Source: Hamadaea sp.
Lineage (GTDB): Bacteria; Actinomycetota; Actinomycetes; Mycobacteriales; Micromonosporaceae
DNA length: 64,000 bases
Assembly: GCF_013362815.1 (NCBI RefSeq)
Contig: NZ_JABFVK010000026.1
Location: 88,093 to 152,092 of the forward strand
Direction: 5' to 3'
This document shows, in pieces, positions 17,033-24,914 of the stretch (within the stretch, counting starts at the first letter, position 1; each line of letters begins with the position of its first letter). Made by a program: the position numbers and the translations under genes. Under the pieces are notes generated by a model, which was given only the letters and a program-made list of their open reading frames with translations, searched no databases and had not been told where the DNA came from.

Positions 17033-17878
17033 ATGGCAGAGATGGAGTCTTACGTCGAACGACCACCGATTCCGCAGCTCTCGGGAGTGGTCCGGACGGT
17101 CTGGGTGCAGCGCACCGGACCCGAGGCGTACGTCCAGCGGCACCTTCCGACGGGCGGAGTCGAGATCCACTTCCCGATCGGGGGCCGCCCCCAGCTCGTC
17201 GGTCCGCTGACCGGACCGCAGATCGAGGTCATCCCGGCGTACACGACGATCGTCGGTGTGCGGTTCCTGCCGGGCGCGGTGCCGCCGCTGCCCACGTTGC
17301 TCGACGACCTGGTCGACCAGCGCGTCGGTCTGATGGATCTGTGGGCGGCTTCGGCGAATCGGCTCATGGACGCGATGGCGGCGTCCGAGACTCCCGAGCG
17401 GGCGCTGATGCGCTTGCAGGCTCATGTCCTGAGCGAGTTCCGTACCGAAGTCAGAGCCGATCCGCAGGTGTCGGCGGCGGTGACGGCCCTGATGCCCTGG
17501 TATCCGATCGACGTCGACGCGGTCGCCGGTCACGTGGGACTGTCCGCCAGCCAGTTGCGACGCCGCTGTCTCCGGACGCTCGGGCTGACCCCGAAGGTGC
17601 TGCAGCGGACGCTGCGGTTCCAGGGATTCCTCGCGCTCGCCCAGGCCGGTGCCACGCCCACGGGCCGCCGCGATGCCGACGGCGTGGCCGGGCTAGCCGT
17701 CGACGCCGGGTACGCCGATCAGGCGCATCTGAGCCGTGAATGTCTCCGCCTGACCGGTCTGACACCGGGGCAGTTGCTGGGCGGCAGCCTCGACCGGTGT
17801 GCGTGCGGTCACGATCATTCGGCCTCGTACCGGCCGTTCCTGGCCGGTCGGCATGCGCGATTTGTTCAAGACCGGTAG
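17033..17878 (+). CDS. AraC-family transcriptional regulator
   Basis: A 281-residue protein with an N-terminal DUF6597-like sensor (HLPTGGVEIHFPIGG, GVRFLPGAVPPLP) and a C-terminal AraC helix-turn-helix. DAVAGHVGLSASQLRRRCLR is the first helix-turn-helix and AVDAGYADQAHLSRECLRLT, GLTPGQL the second. The start could also be ATG 17042 or GTG 17015. The gene lies between dinB and an FAD oxidase with gaps of 23 and 24 bases, so it probably belongs to the same transcript and may regulate the oxidase cluster. Confidence 0.85.
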   Translation: MAEMESYVERPPIPQLSGVVRTVWVQRTGPEAYVQRHLPTGGVEIHFPIGGRPQLVGPLTGPQIEVIPAYTTIVGVRFLPGAVPPLPTLLDDLVDQRVGLMDLWAASANRLMDAMAASETPERALMRLQAHVLSEFRTEVRADPQVSAAVTALMPWYPIDVDAVAGHVGLSASQLRRRCLRTLGLTPKVLQRTLRFQGFLALAQAGATPTGRRDADGVAGLAVDAGYADQAHLSRECLRLTGLTPGQLLGGSLDRCACGHDHSASYRPFLAGRHARFVQDR

Positions 17879-17902
17879 TCCGGGCCCCCATAGATTCGAT
17901 TC

Positions 17903-19228
17903 GTGCCCGACCTGACCAGATTTCCCGACGGCGTAGCACTCCAGCCGGAGTCGCCGGATTACGACGCCGTTCGCCGTCCCGTACATGCGGCGTACCAGGA
18001 CGTGCGACCTCGACTCATCGTCCGGTGTCGTTCGGTCGACGACGTCGTCGCCGGCTTGGCGTACGCGGCCGCATCCGGTGACTCCGTGGCGGTGCGCGGC
18101 GGCGGGCACTGCTTCGCCGGGCGGTCCTCTACCGACGGTGTCCTGCTCGACCTGGCCCGCCTCGACGGCATCACCGTCACCAGCGACGGGCTCGCAACGA
18201 TCGGTGCCGGTGCACGTCTGGCCCACGTGTACGCGACACTGCACGCGTACGGCCGGACACTGCCCGCCGGATGCGGCCCCACCGTGGGGATCACCGGGCT
18301 GACTCTCGGCGGCGGCCTCGGCCTGCTCGGCCGCAAGCACGGGCTGACCTGCGATCGGCTCGTCGGCGCGCAAGTCGTACTCGCCGACGGCACGGTGGTC
18401 GACTGCGATCAGGCCCACGAACCCGATCTGTTCTGGGCACTACGCGGAGCGGGAGGCGGTCAGTTCGGCGTGGTCACGGCTCTCCGCTTCGAAACCGTCC
18501 CCGAGCCGGCGACCACCCGTGTGGAAGCTCATTGGTCAGGCGACGGAATAGGGGATGTCGTCGTTGCGTGGCAGACCTGGGCACCGGACGCCCCCGACGA
18601 CCTGACGGTCAACCTCACCGTGGACGCTCAGCGAGCCACCCTTTTCGGCGCGGCGACCCTCGATGAGCAGACGACTCGTGAGCTCCTCCAGGAGTTCACC
18701 AAGTACGCCGGTGTCGCCACCACGGTGGAGCTTCTCCCGGATCTGCCCTACCACCGGCTGAAGCAGACGTTCACCGAGCCCGAAGCCGGTGACGGAAACA
18801 ATCGCCCAGACCGTATGCGGTCGGAGTTCTTCGCCCGGGCGTTGTCCGACGGCGTCCTCACTTCGCTGCTCGCGAATCTCGCCTCGCCGCTCGCGAGTCT
18901 CGGCGAACCGGGAGCGGGCGGGCGGCGTCGGCTCAGCTTCACCGCGATGGGCGGGGCGTACAACCGGATCGCCGAGAACGCCACCGCCTTCGCCCACCGC
19001 GGCACACGCTTTCTCCTCGAGCACATCGGCGAAGCGACCGACCCATGGGTGGACCGTTCCAGGGCGATCGCGCACGAAGACGGCACGGGACGGGTCTACC
19101 CGAACTTTCCCGATCCGGCGCTCGACGACTGGGCAACGGCATACCACGGGAGCAACTATGCACGATTGGCCGCGGTCAAGAAGGCGTACGACCCGCACCG
19201 ATTCTTCGACTTCCCACAAGCGATCTAG
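17903..19228 (+). CDS. FAD-linked oxidase, berberine-bridge-enzyme-like with bicovalent flavin motif
   Basis: A 441-residue oxidoreductase. The FAD_binding_4 domain contains RGGGHCFAGRSSTDGVLLDL, whose His is the usual 8-alpha attachment residue. The later GLLGRKHGLTCDRL supplies the Cys of 6-S-cysteinyl flavin, so a bicovalent flavin is likely. The C-terminal BBE box is YHGSNYARLAAVKKAYDP. There is no signal peptide. Family members oxidise secondary-metabolite alcohols, sugars or alkaloids; the substrate is unknown here. It starts with GTG at 17903. It is followed after 17 bases by a RibD-type reductase and then an overlapping PPOX gene, suggesting one operon. Confidence 0.87.
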   Translation: MPDLTRFPDGVALQPESPDYDAVRRPVHAAYQDVRPRLIVRCRSVDDVVAGLAYAAASGDSVAVRGGGHCFAGRSSTDGVLLDLARLDGITVTSDGLATIGAGARLAHVYATLHAYGRTLPAGCGPTVGITGLTLGGGLGLLGRKHGLTCDRLVGAQVVLADGTVVDCDQAHEPDLFWALRGAGGGQFGVVTALRFETVPEPATTRVEAHWSGDGIGDVVVAWQTWAPDAPDDLTVNLTVDAQRATLFGAATLDEQTTRELLQEFTKYAGVATTVELLPDLPYHRLKQTFTEPEAGDGNNRPDRMRSEFFARALSDGVLTSLLANLASPLASLGEPGAGGRRRLSFTAMGGAYNRIAENATAFAHRGTRFLLEHIGEATDPWVDRSRAIAHEDGTGRVYPNFPDPALDDWATAYHGSNYARLAAVKKAYDPHRFFDFPQAI

Positions 19229-19245
19229 CACCTTTGGGGGCTCAC

Positions 19246-19848
19246 ATGAGCAAAGTTATCTGCGCACACGCCGTCTCCGTCGACGGCTACATCAGCGGGC
19301 GTACGCCGGTCGGCCAGGAGGAGTTCGGACGAGGCCTGGGTGATGCCCCGATGCTCTTCGACTGGTATTTCCACGGCGACACCGCGAGTGAGGTGTTCGA
19401 CGGGTTCAAGCTCAGCGAGCGAAGCGCCGAGTTCTTCGACACGCAGGCCGCCCGGGTGGGCGCGATCATCGCGGGCCGCACGACGTACGAGCACTCCAGC
19501 CATTTCGGCGGAGGAAGTCCACACCCGACGGCACCGCTGTTCGTCCTGAGCCACCGGCCTTTGCCTGAGGACAGCGCAGCGCAGACCCTCGTCACGAGCA
19601 TCGAGGACGCCGTCGCCCAGGCCCGCGCCGCCGCCGGTGGCAAGGACGTCGGCCTTATGGGAGGCGGAGCGGTCACAGCGGCGCTCAACGCCGGACTCGT
19701 CGACGAGGTCATCCTGCACCAAGTGCCGATTCTGCTCGGCGAGGGCCGCCCGTTCTTCCAGACCCTGCCCGACCACGTGAGTCTTCGTCTGGTGGACGCC
19801 ATCCCCGCCCCAGGCGTGACCCACCTGCACTACGAGGTGATCCGATGA
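19246..19848 (+). CDS. dihydrofolate reductase-fold protein (RibD C-terminal domain family)
   Basis: A 200-residue protein with the DHFR/RibD_C fold: VICAHAVSVDGYISGR at the start, AIIAGRTTYEHSSHF and LFVLSHRPLP, and VGLMGGGAVTAALNAGLVDE near the end. Stand-alone members of this family are reductases of unknown substrate and are not folate enzymes. Shine-Dalgarno-like TTGGGGG precedes the ATG at 19246. The stop overlaps the next start by four bases (ATGA), so translational coupling with the PPOX-fold gene is expected. Confidence 0.83.
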   Translation: MSKVICAHAVSVDGYISGRTPVGQEEFGRGLGDAPMLFDWYFHGDTASEVFDGFKLSERSAEFFDTQAARVGAIIAGRTTYEHSSHFGGGSPHPTAPLFVLSHRPLPEDSAAQTLVTSIEDAVAQARAAAGGKDVGLMGGGAVTAALNAGLVDEVILHQVPILLGEGRPFFQTLPDHVSLRLVDAIPAPGVTHLHYEVIR

Positions 19849-20228
19849 TCCGCCCCGACGTACGCCGCGTCCTCGACGGCACGCCGATCGCCCATCTCGC
19901 CACCGTCAGCGCCGACGGGTCGCCGCACTCGGTTCCGCTCTGGGTCGGCACGCACGGCGACCGCATCGTCTTCCTCACCGGCCCGGATACGCGCAAAGCC
20001 CGCAACCTGCGCCGCGATCCCCGCCTCACTCTGTCCATCGCGCCCGCCGACAATCCCTTCGAACCGGTCGTCATCCGGGGCCGGGTCGTCGAATGGCTCG
20101 ACGGCGACGCCGCCTGGCAGATCATCGACGGACTCGCCCAGAAGTACATCGGCGCGCCCTACTCGCGGGAGCTCGACCGGGTCGTGGCGGTCGTCGAACC
20201 CGGGCGGCAAACCGTCGGCATCGCCTGA
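19845..20228 (+). CDS. PPOX-class (split-barrel) F420- or flavin-dependent protein
   Basis: A 127-residue split-barrel protein. IAHLATVSADGSPHSVPLWV and ITGPDTRK/KARNLRRDPRLTLSI are the conserved first and second blocks of the pyridoxamine-oxidase-like superfamily. The actinobacterial subset often binds F420, so F420-dependent reduction is the likeliest activity. It overlaps the RibD-type gene by four bases. A second member with a similar layout lies at 20854-21267 on the other strand. Confidence 0.83.
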   Translation: MIRPDVRRVLDGTPIAHLATVSADGSPHSVPLWVGTHGDRIVFLTGPDTRKARNLRRDPRLTLSIAPADNPFEPVVIRGRVVEWLDGDAAWQIIDGLAQKYIGAPYSRELDRVVAVVEPGRQTVGIA

Positions 20229-20250
20229 ATCCGCCGCCCGACTGACCTGT

Positions 20251-20760
20251 CTACGGTGCGAAGAGTTCGAGCGTGCCGTACTCGGTGTCGCTGGTCAGTC
20301 CAGCGGTGCTCAGGCATACCAGCACATCGACGACCGGACCGGTGAGGACCTCCACCGTGGTGGCACCGGAGAACCGGCCGGCGGTGACGGTTCCCGTCTT
20401 GGTCACGACGGTCTGGCCATCGGCGATGACGACAGTCGCGTGAACGTGGATCTCACTGGTGGTGTCGTCGTTCCAGGTGACGAGATAGTCGATGTCGGGG
20501 GTGCTGAGCGTCAGGCAGTTGCGATCCTCCGTGACCACGAAGCCGGTCGTTCCTGACTGGACGCCACCGATGCAGGAGTACGCCAGGGTGCCCGAGGTCG
20601 TGATCGTCTGGGTGTACAGATGCATGCCCGGCGAGTACGTGATCTGCTGTGTCGCAGTGCAAGTGACGCTGGCTGTGTCGGCATGAGCGGTGGCGGGCGC
20701 GGCCATCGCAAGCGCCGTCACGCCGATACACAACAGCGACGCCCAAGTTCTACGTTTCAT
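20251..20760 (-). CDS. small secreted protein of unknown function
   Basis: A 169-residue product with a signal peptide (MKRRTWASLLCIGVTALAMA, ending about ATAHA). The mature part is beta-rich with Thr/Val repeats and four cysteines (VTCTA, YSCIGG, RNCLT, LVCLS), a pattern of a secreted disulfide-stabilised barrel. I do not recognise a family. Start at 20760 is chosen because GAGAGG precedes it; two upstream in-frame starts would displace the signal peptide. It ends 22 bases from the end of the PPOX gene on the other strand. Confidence 0.7.
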   Translation of the reverse strand: MKRRTWASLLCIGVTALAMAAPATAHADTASVTCTATQQITYSPGMHLYTQTITTSGTLAYSCIGGVQSGTTGFVVTEDRNCLTLSTPDIDYLVTWNDDTTSEIHVHATVVIADGQTVVTKTGTVTAGRFSGATTVEVLTGPVVDVLVCLSTAGLTSDTEYGTLELFAP

Positions 20761-20798
20761 GCCTCTCATCCAGCGGCAACCACACCGTATGCACAACC

Positions 20799-20823
20799 CG
20801 GTGTTCCGCTTCGCGGAACACCG
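20799..20823 (-). terminator. hairpin downstream of PPOX-fold gene
   Basis: CGGTGTTCCGC (20799-20809) pairs exactly with GCGGAACACCG (20813-20823) around a three-base loop. In the minus direction it follows the stop of the PPOX gene (20854) and precedes the next gene's start (20760). There is no T-run, but the stem is perfect. Confidence 0.55.
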
Positions 20824-20853
20824 TTCTCACGTATGTCGGATGCTGCCGTGCCG

Positions 20854-21267
20854 TTAGTGGGATTTCTTGCTCTGCGACGTCTGGTGCTCGATGACCTTCG
20901 TCGGCGTCACACGGCATACGACGCGCGTCTCGTCCGGACGGACCTTCCAGGCGACGCCGTCGTACGCCCGGGAAAGCTCGTCGATCAGCTCGACTCCGCC
21001 TTCCTCGACCATCGACACCGTGCCCCGGATCTCGACATAGAAGTACGGGTCCTCCGGGTCGTACGCGCAGAGGCTGATCCGCGGGTTGCGCTCCATGTTG
21101 CGCGCCTTCAGCCGCCCGCGGATCGTCGAGAACAGCACCTCGTCGCCGTCCGTACGCACCCAGATCACGCTGGACTGCGGCGCGCCGTTCGGTCCCACCG
21201 TACTCAGGATGGCGAAGACCGGCTGGTTGAACAGCCGCCGCGCCTCGTCGCTCAGCTTGATCGTCAC
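20854..21267 (-). CDS. PPOX-class F420-dependent-type protein
   Basis: A 137-residue split-barrel protein. The GTG at 21267 gives VTIKLSDEARRLFNQPVFAI, the usual start of this subfamily. LSTVGPNGAPQSSVIWV and FSTIRGRLKARNMERNPRIS are the conserved cofactor-binding blocks. Family members use F420 or flavin for small-molecule reduction. The open frame continues upstream to 21435, but that part has no family similarity. The C-terminus is basic (SQSKKSH). Confidence 0.82.
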   Translation of the reverse strand: MTIKLSDEARRLFNQPVFAILSTVGPNGAPQSSVIWVRTDGDEVLFSTIRGRLKARNMERNPRISLCAYDPEDPYFYVEIRGTVSMVEEGGVELIDELSRAYDGVAWKVRPDETRVVCRVTPTKVIEHQTSQSKKSH

Positions 21268-21309
21268 GCGGCCAGCGTAGTCGGCCTCCAGCCCACCGTC
21301 CGCGCCACG

Positions 21310-21617
21310 GTGTGCGATCATGGTCGCCTCCGACCCGACGGAGCACCCGATGAACCACCGGTCGAGATCAGCAGCTTCGTGGCCAGCGACCGGTTCGCCA
21401 AAGTCTTCGTCTGCCGGGACGGCAACGGCGTACAAGCGTCTACCTCGCCGCGGCGGCCGCCTTCGTGCCTCAGGAGGACCCCGGCCAGGTCATCGTCGAG
21501 GCGATGGCGGCCGCATTCCTCGGACTGTCCGGTCTGTTCGGCGTACTGCGCCGGCGGATCATGCGCCGCCGACAGATAGGGCAGCTGACGCCGTCGGAGG
21601 CGGTCAAGCGTTCCTGA
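21310..21617 (+). pseudogene. possible frameshifted short gene
   Basis: Two overlapping plus frames look coding. The first (21310 to about 21435) reads EISSFVASDRFAKVFVCRDG and NGV. The second (about 21438-21617) reads VYLAAAAAFVPQEDPGQVIV then EAMAAAFLGLSGLFGVL and ends KRS. Together they give a plausible protein with an amphipathic C-terminal helix, but one frame change is needed near 21436. The tail overlaps the stop of the minus-strand membrane gene by 14 bases. I do not recognise the family; it may be a degraded gene or a sequencing error. Confidence 0.3.
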
Positions 21618-22257
21618 GCGAGCGGCTGAACCGCAGCATCCCGACGACTGCGCCGGCGAGCCACAGCGCGAATGCCACCGATGCCGCGCCCATGCTCCAG
21701 TACCCGGACACGCAGACGAGGGCGAGCACGTAGGACACCCAGACCGCCCGCGTACTCGCAGCACGTGTCTGTTGGGCGATCCGCGCCGTGACGGCGACCA
21801 TCACCGCGCCGCCGATGAGCCCGGTGAACGCGACCAGTCCTCCGGCGGTCCCGAGGAGACGGGCGAGGTCGGCGTCGGGGGCGTACTCGTCGGACATCAC
21901 GGTCGTGATCGCGCTCGACACGTCGAGCGACACCCCGGTGATCGTCAGACCGCCGAGCAGCGCCGCCGCCGGGACGATCGCGTGTGCGAGCGAGTCGCCG
22001 CCGGACAGCCGGTCCAGCACGCGCCGCAGGCCGGTGGCGAACCACAGCAGCAGCGCGACTCCGACGCCGAGCACCGGCAGGCCGATGCCAGCGGCGGCCT
22101 GCCGCGCACCGTCGTCGACCCGTACGAGGATCGAGGCATCCGAGTTCTGGGGCGCGTCGACGCCGACTTGCGCGCACAGGGCGATGCCGGCCGCCAGCAG
22201 CACGATCGAGGCGACACCGGCCCAGGCCGCGCGCTGGAGCGTTCGTGACTCGTCCAT
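21604..22257 (-). CDS. integral membrane protein (DUF4386/DUF998-like)
   Basis: A 217-residue protein with about six hydrophobic segments (WAGVASIVLLAAGIAL, LPVLGVGVALLLWFATGLRR, VPAAALLGGLTITGVS, LIGGAVMVAVTA, SYVLALVCVSGYWSMGAA, ALWLAGAVVGMLRFSRSL). The start MDESRTLQRA at 22257 is consistent with the onset of the first helix. The pattern resembles DUF4386- or DUF998-type proteins, but no motif assigns a function. No partner gene is adjacent in the same direction. Confidence 0.65.
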   Translation of the reverse strand: MDESRTLQRAAWAGVASIVLLAAGIALCAQVGVDAPQNSDASILVRVDDGARQAAAGIGLPVLGVGVALLLWFATGLRRVLDRLSGGDSLAHAIVPAAALLGGLTITGVSLDVSSAITTVMSDEYAPDADLARLLGTAGGLVAFTGLIGGAVMVAVTARIAQQTRAASTRAVWVSYVLALVCVSGYWSMGAASVAFALWLAGAVVGMLRFSRSLRNA

Positions 22258-22388
22258 GTCGCAGTGTGGCCCGTACGCACGCAGCCGGCAAGACGCCATG
22301 CGGTGCACGACGCGTAGCATGATCGGCCGGTGCGAAACCGGCACTTCGGGCGCGACCGGTCGAGCCGCGCCCGAAGCCCGAACTCGCG

Positions 22389-22733
22389 TCACCCCTTGAA
22401 CTTGCGAACTTCCTGAGGCCAGCCGCACGCGACCGCGATCTTGCCGGCCCACATCCGGGCGGTCTCCTCGTCGGGCACGTCCACGATCGTCAGCCCGCCG
22501 AGGAACTCCTTCGTCTCGACGTAGGGACCGTCGGTGAACAGCACTTGCCCGCTCGTGGCGTCGGCGCTGAAGACGGGGCCGTCCGGTTCCTCCAGCCCGC
22601 CGGCGAAGACGTACGCACCGGCGGCCTTGATCTCCTCGACGACCGCCTTGGCGAGCGGGCCGCGTCCGTTGAACCATTCCTCGCTGTGGTCGCCCACCCA
22701 CTGCTGGTTGAAGTAGATGAGGTATTCGGCCAT
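22389..22733 (-). CDS. YCII/DGPF-domain protein
   Basis: A 114-residue protein with the family hallmark FTDGPYVETKEFLGG preceding IVDVPDEETARMWAGKIA, matching YCII-related (DGPF) domains. In actinomycetes these small proteins often accompany ECF sigma factors and have no defined enzymatic role. No sigma factor is adjacent here. The start MAEYLIYFN at 22733 gives the standard fold. The 182-base gap to the divergent DUF899 gene should hold both promoters; I saw no obvious operator in it. Confidence 0.82.
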   Translation of the reverse strand: MAEYLIYFNQQWVGDHSEEWFNGRGPLAKAVVEEIKAAGAYVFAGGLEEPDGPVFSADATSGQVLFTDGPYVETKEFLGGLTIVDVPDEETARMWAGKIAVACGWPQEVRKFKG

Positions 22734-22915
22734 GTTCGTTCCTCTCCTCGGCCGGACCCGGCGTCCGGCCCACCATCGCTACGAACGGCCTCGGACGGAT
22801 CCGACACATCAGCTCGAAGATAATCCAAGATTTCTTCCGCGCAGGTGTCCGGCTCGGCGGGGCTCGTTCGTCGGTGAGGTGAGAGTCGAAGAAGAGAGAA
22901 CCCGAGGAGGACCCC

Positions 22916-23710
22916 ATGAGCCTGCCCGACATCGTGTCGCGCGAGGAGTGGCTGACCGCCCGCAAAGCGTTCCTGGTTCAGGAGAAGGAGGTCACGCGGC
23001 GACGCGACGCGCTCAACGCCGACCGGCGGCGGCTGCCGATGGTGCGGGTCGACACCGATTACGTCTTCACCGGCCCGGACGGCGAGGTACGCCTGGACGA
23101 CCTCTTCGGCGGCCATTCGCAGCTGGTCGTGCAGCACGTCATGTTCAAACCGGAGTGGGAGGACGCCTGCCCCGGCTGCACCGGTGCGCTGGACGAGCTG
23201 AGCGCCCCGTTCCTGGCTCACCTGGCACACCGCAACACGGCGTTCGCCGCCGTGTCGCGGGCTCCGTATCCGAAGCTGGCGGCGTACCGGGATAAGCGTG
23301 GCTGGGACTTCCTGCCGTGGTACTCCTCGTCGGCTTCCACGTTCAACTACGACTACCACGTCACGCTCGACCCGGCCGTCGCCCCGGTCGTGTTCAACTA
23401 CCGCGACGCGGACGAGCTGCGCGCCGCCGGTATGGCGGACATGGCGGACGAGCCGTCGGAGATCTCCGGGATGAGCTGCTTCCTGCGTACGCCGGACGGC
23501 ATCTTCCACACGTATTCCACCTATGCCCGAGGAACCGACCACCTCGGCGGGGCGTACGGCTTCCTCGATCTGACGGCGCTCGGCCGTCAGGAGGAGTGGG
23601 AGGAGCCGAAGGGACGCTCAGCCGCTGTGTTCGGCAACTCCCCGTTCTTCACAGCGGAGAACACGGCGACCGAGGAGAACACGGCCAAGGCCTGCGACTG
23701 CGGCTGTTGA
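22916..23710 (+). CDS. DUF899 family thioredoxin-like protein
   Basis: A 264-residue protein with the DUF899 signature: IVSREEWLTARKAFLVQEKE at the N-terminus, RRRLPMVRVDTDYVFTG, and the redox-like site CPGCTGALDEL. The C-terminal block FHTYSTYARGTDHLGGAYGF is typical. The family is distantly thioredoxin-like with unknown function. Here the protein ends in AKACDCGC, a cysteine-rich tail that could bind metal. It is preceded by GAGGAGGA in the spacer, a good ribosome-binding site. Confidence 0.85.
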   Translation: MSLPDIVSREEWLTARKAFLVQEKEVTRRRDALNADRRRLPMVRVDTDYVFTGPDGEVRLDDLFGGHSQLVVQHVMFKPEWEDACPGCTGALDELSAPFLAHLAHRNTAFAAVSRAPYPKLAAYRDKRGWDFLPWYSSSASTFNYDYHVTLDPAVAPVVFNYRDADELRAAGMADMADEPSEISGMSCFLRTPDGIFHTYSTYARGTDHLGGAYGFLDLTALGRQEEWEEPKGRSAAVFGNSPFFTAENTATEENTAKACDCGC

Positions 23711-23730
23711 GCGCTGGAGAATCAGCCCAA

Positions 23731-23821
23731 CCGGACCTTGCGTGCCCACATCGACAAGCGCAGCCGCAGGACGCGTACCCGCCGACGGCCGGCGCGCTGA
23801 CGAAGCAGCAGCAAGGTCCGG
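23731..23821. other. 11-bp inverted repeat in convergent gap
   Basis: CCGGACCTTGC (23731-23741) pairs exactly with GCAAGGTCCGG (23811-23821) across 69 bases between the DUF899 stop (23710) and the DUF1048 stop (23825). The long loop makes a simple terminator doubtful. I see no gene in this gap. Confidence 0.3.
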
Positions 23822-23824
23822 GCA

Positions 23825-24151
23825 TCACTTCTCATCGCCGGCCTTCTTCTTACGCAGCGACTCCTGATAGATGTCCGCGTAGGTTGGCGAGTCCTTGATC
23901 AGGCCGTCGCAGAAGGCGGCGACGTCGGTGCCGATGAGTTCCAGTACGCCTTTGCCGCTGGCGGCGCCTTCCTCGAAGAAGTCCACGATGCCCTGGAGGA
24001 GGTTGCCTTCGGCCAGATCGACCGGGCCGACCTTGAAGAGGTACTTCTGCATCTCCTCGTAGACGATCCGGTAGTCCGGCGGCAGCGCCTTGACCCGGGC
24101 GACGTGCTCCCGCCATTGCCGCTTGCCTTCGATGATGTCCTGGAATCCCAT
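23825..24151 (-). CDS. DUF1048 protein, second copy in padR operon
   Basis: A 108-residue helical protein starting MGFQDIIEGKRQWREHVARV. It matches the DUF1048 family: KALPPDYRIVYEEMQKYLFK followed by LLQGIVDFFEEGAASGKGVL. It is paralogous to the gene upstream (24153-24509), which shares the layout of a Trp-containing N-terminus, LP-DY, then LL-LFE and GDD/GTD-AFC. The two are separated by one base. Members are found downstream of padR genes and are of unknown function. It ends in a charged KKKAGDEK tail. Confidence 0.83.
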   Translation of the reverse strand: MGFQDIIEGKRQWREHVARVKALPPDYRIVYEEMQKYLFKVGPVDLAEGNLLQGIVDFFEEGAASGKGVLELIGTDVAAFCDGLIKDSPTYADIYQESLRKKKAGDEK

Positions 24152-24152
24152 G

Positions 24153-24509
24153 TCAGCCTCCCAGCCGGCCGAGTTTGCGGGCGACGTTCCGGTTCAACTG
24201 CTCACGCCAGCGATCGCGGTAGGTCCGCGCTCCGTGCCCGCCGGCCAGCGCGGTGCAGAACCCGGCGATGTCGTCGCCGAGCACGTCGCCGACGCTCTGC
24301 CCCTCCGCGTACGCCTCTTCGAGAAGCGCCAGCGCACCGTCGACGATCGGCGTCAGGTTGCGGCCGCTGAAGTCCCCGTACGGAAAGAGGTGGCCCTTGA
24401 TCTGGGCCCAGGCCGCTTGATAATCACCGGGCAATGCCGAGGCGCGCGCCTCGAACGCTTTCCATTGCCGCGTTAGATCGCTGCCGGTGATGGTCTCCCA
24501 GAAGTTCAT
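24153..24509 (-). CDS. DUF1048 protein, first copy in padR operon
   Basis: A 118-residue helical protein. The start MNFWETITGSDLTRQW overlaps the padR stop by four bases (ATGA), so it is translationally coupled. Conserved family phrases are ALPGDYQAAWAQIKGHLFPY and DVLGDDIAGFCTAL. The protein is acidic with amphipathic helices. Function is unknown; PadR-DUF1048 pairs often respond to membrane stress or drugs, but the sequence does not show which. Confidence 0.83.
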   Translation of the reverse strand: MNFWETITGSDLTRQWKAFEARASALPGDYQAAWAQIKGHLFPYGDFSGRNLTPIVDGALALLEEAYAEGQSVGDVLGDDIAGFCTALAGGHGARTYRDRWREQLNRNVARKLGRLGG

Positions 24510-24832
24510 CTGCCGCCCTCCTTCAGGCTGTCGATGCGCGACGAGACGTACTGCCACTTGGCCCAGAATCTTTCGAGTTCCCGGCGTCCGGCGTCGTTGA
24601 GGGCGTAGAACTTGCGAGGCGGCCCGACTTCGGACGGCCGTTTCGTGACGTCGACCAGTCCGTTGCGTTCCAACCTCAGCAAGATCGTGTAGACCGTGCC
24701 CTCGACGACGTCGGTGAAGCCGAGATCGTTCAGGCGGCGGGTGATGGCGTATCCGTAGGTCTCCTCGCCGCCGACGATGTGCAGCACACAGCCTTCGAGC
24801 GTGCCTTTCAGCATCTCCGTCAAGTCGTCCAC
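24506..24832 (-). CDS. PadR-family transcriptional regulator
   Basis: A 108-residue winged-helix regulator of the short PadR type. Family hallmarks are MLKGTLEGCVLHIVGGEETY, GYAITRRL, VVEGTVYTILLRLERNGLV and GPPRKFYALNDAGRRELERF. It heads a three-gene operon with two DUF1048 genes. A 20-bp perfect inverted repeat overlapping its promoter (24846-24903) strongly suggests autorepression, as is usual for PadR. The ligand is unknown. Confidence 0.92.
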   Translation of the reverse strand: MDDLTEMLKGTLEGCVLHIVGGEETYGYAITRRLNDLGFTDVVEGTVYTILLRLERNGLVDVTKRPSEVGPPRKFYALNDAGRRELERFWAKWQYVSSRIDSLKEGGR

Positions 24833-24845
24833 CGCGCGCCTCCGG

Positions 24846-24903
24846 CTTGCCTCTACCTAGTGCTACCGAGTACCACTATACAGTAGCACTAGGTAGAGGC
24901 AAG
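24846..24903 (-). promoter_or_regulatory. padR promoter within a perfect 20-bp inverted repeat (operator)
   Basis: CTTGCCTCTACCTAGTGCTA (24846-24865) is matched exactly by its reverse complement at 24884-24903. On the minus strand TTGCCT (24902-24897) and TATAGT (24880-24875), 16 bases apart, form a plausible promoter: the -35 lies in the upstream arm and the -10 in the loop. The loop also holds a third half-site, GTACCACTA, one mismatch from GTAGCACTA. The design fits a cooperative PadR operator. Confidence 0.75.
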
Positions 24904-24914
24904 GGGGAACGCCG

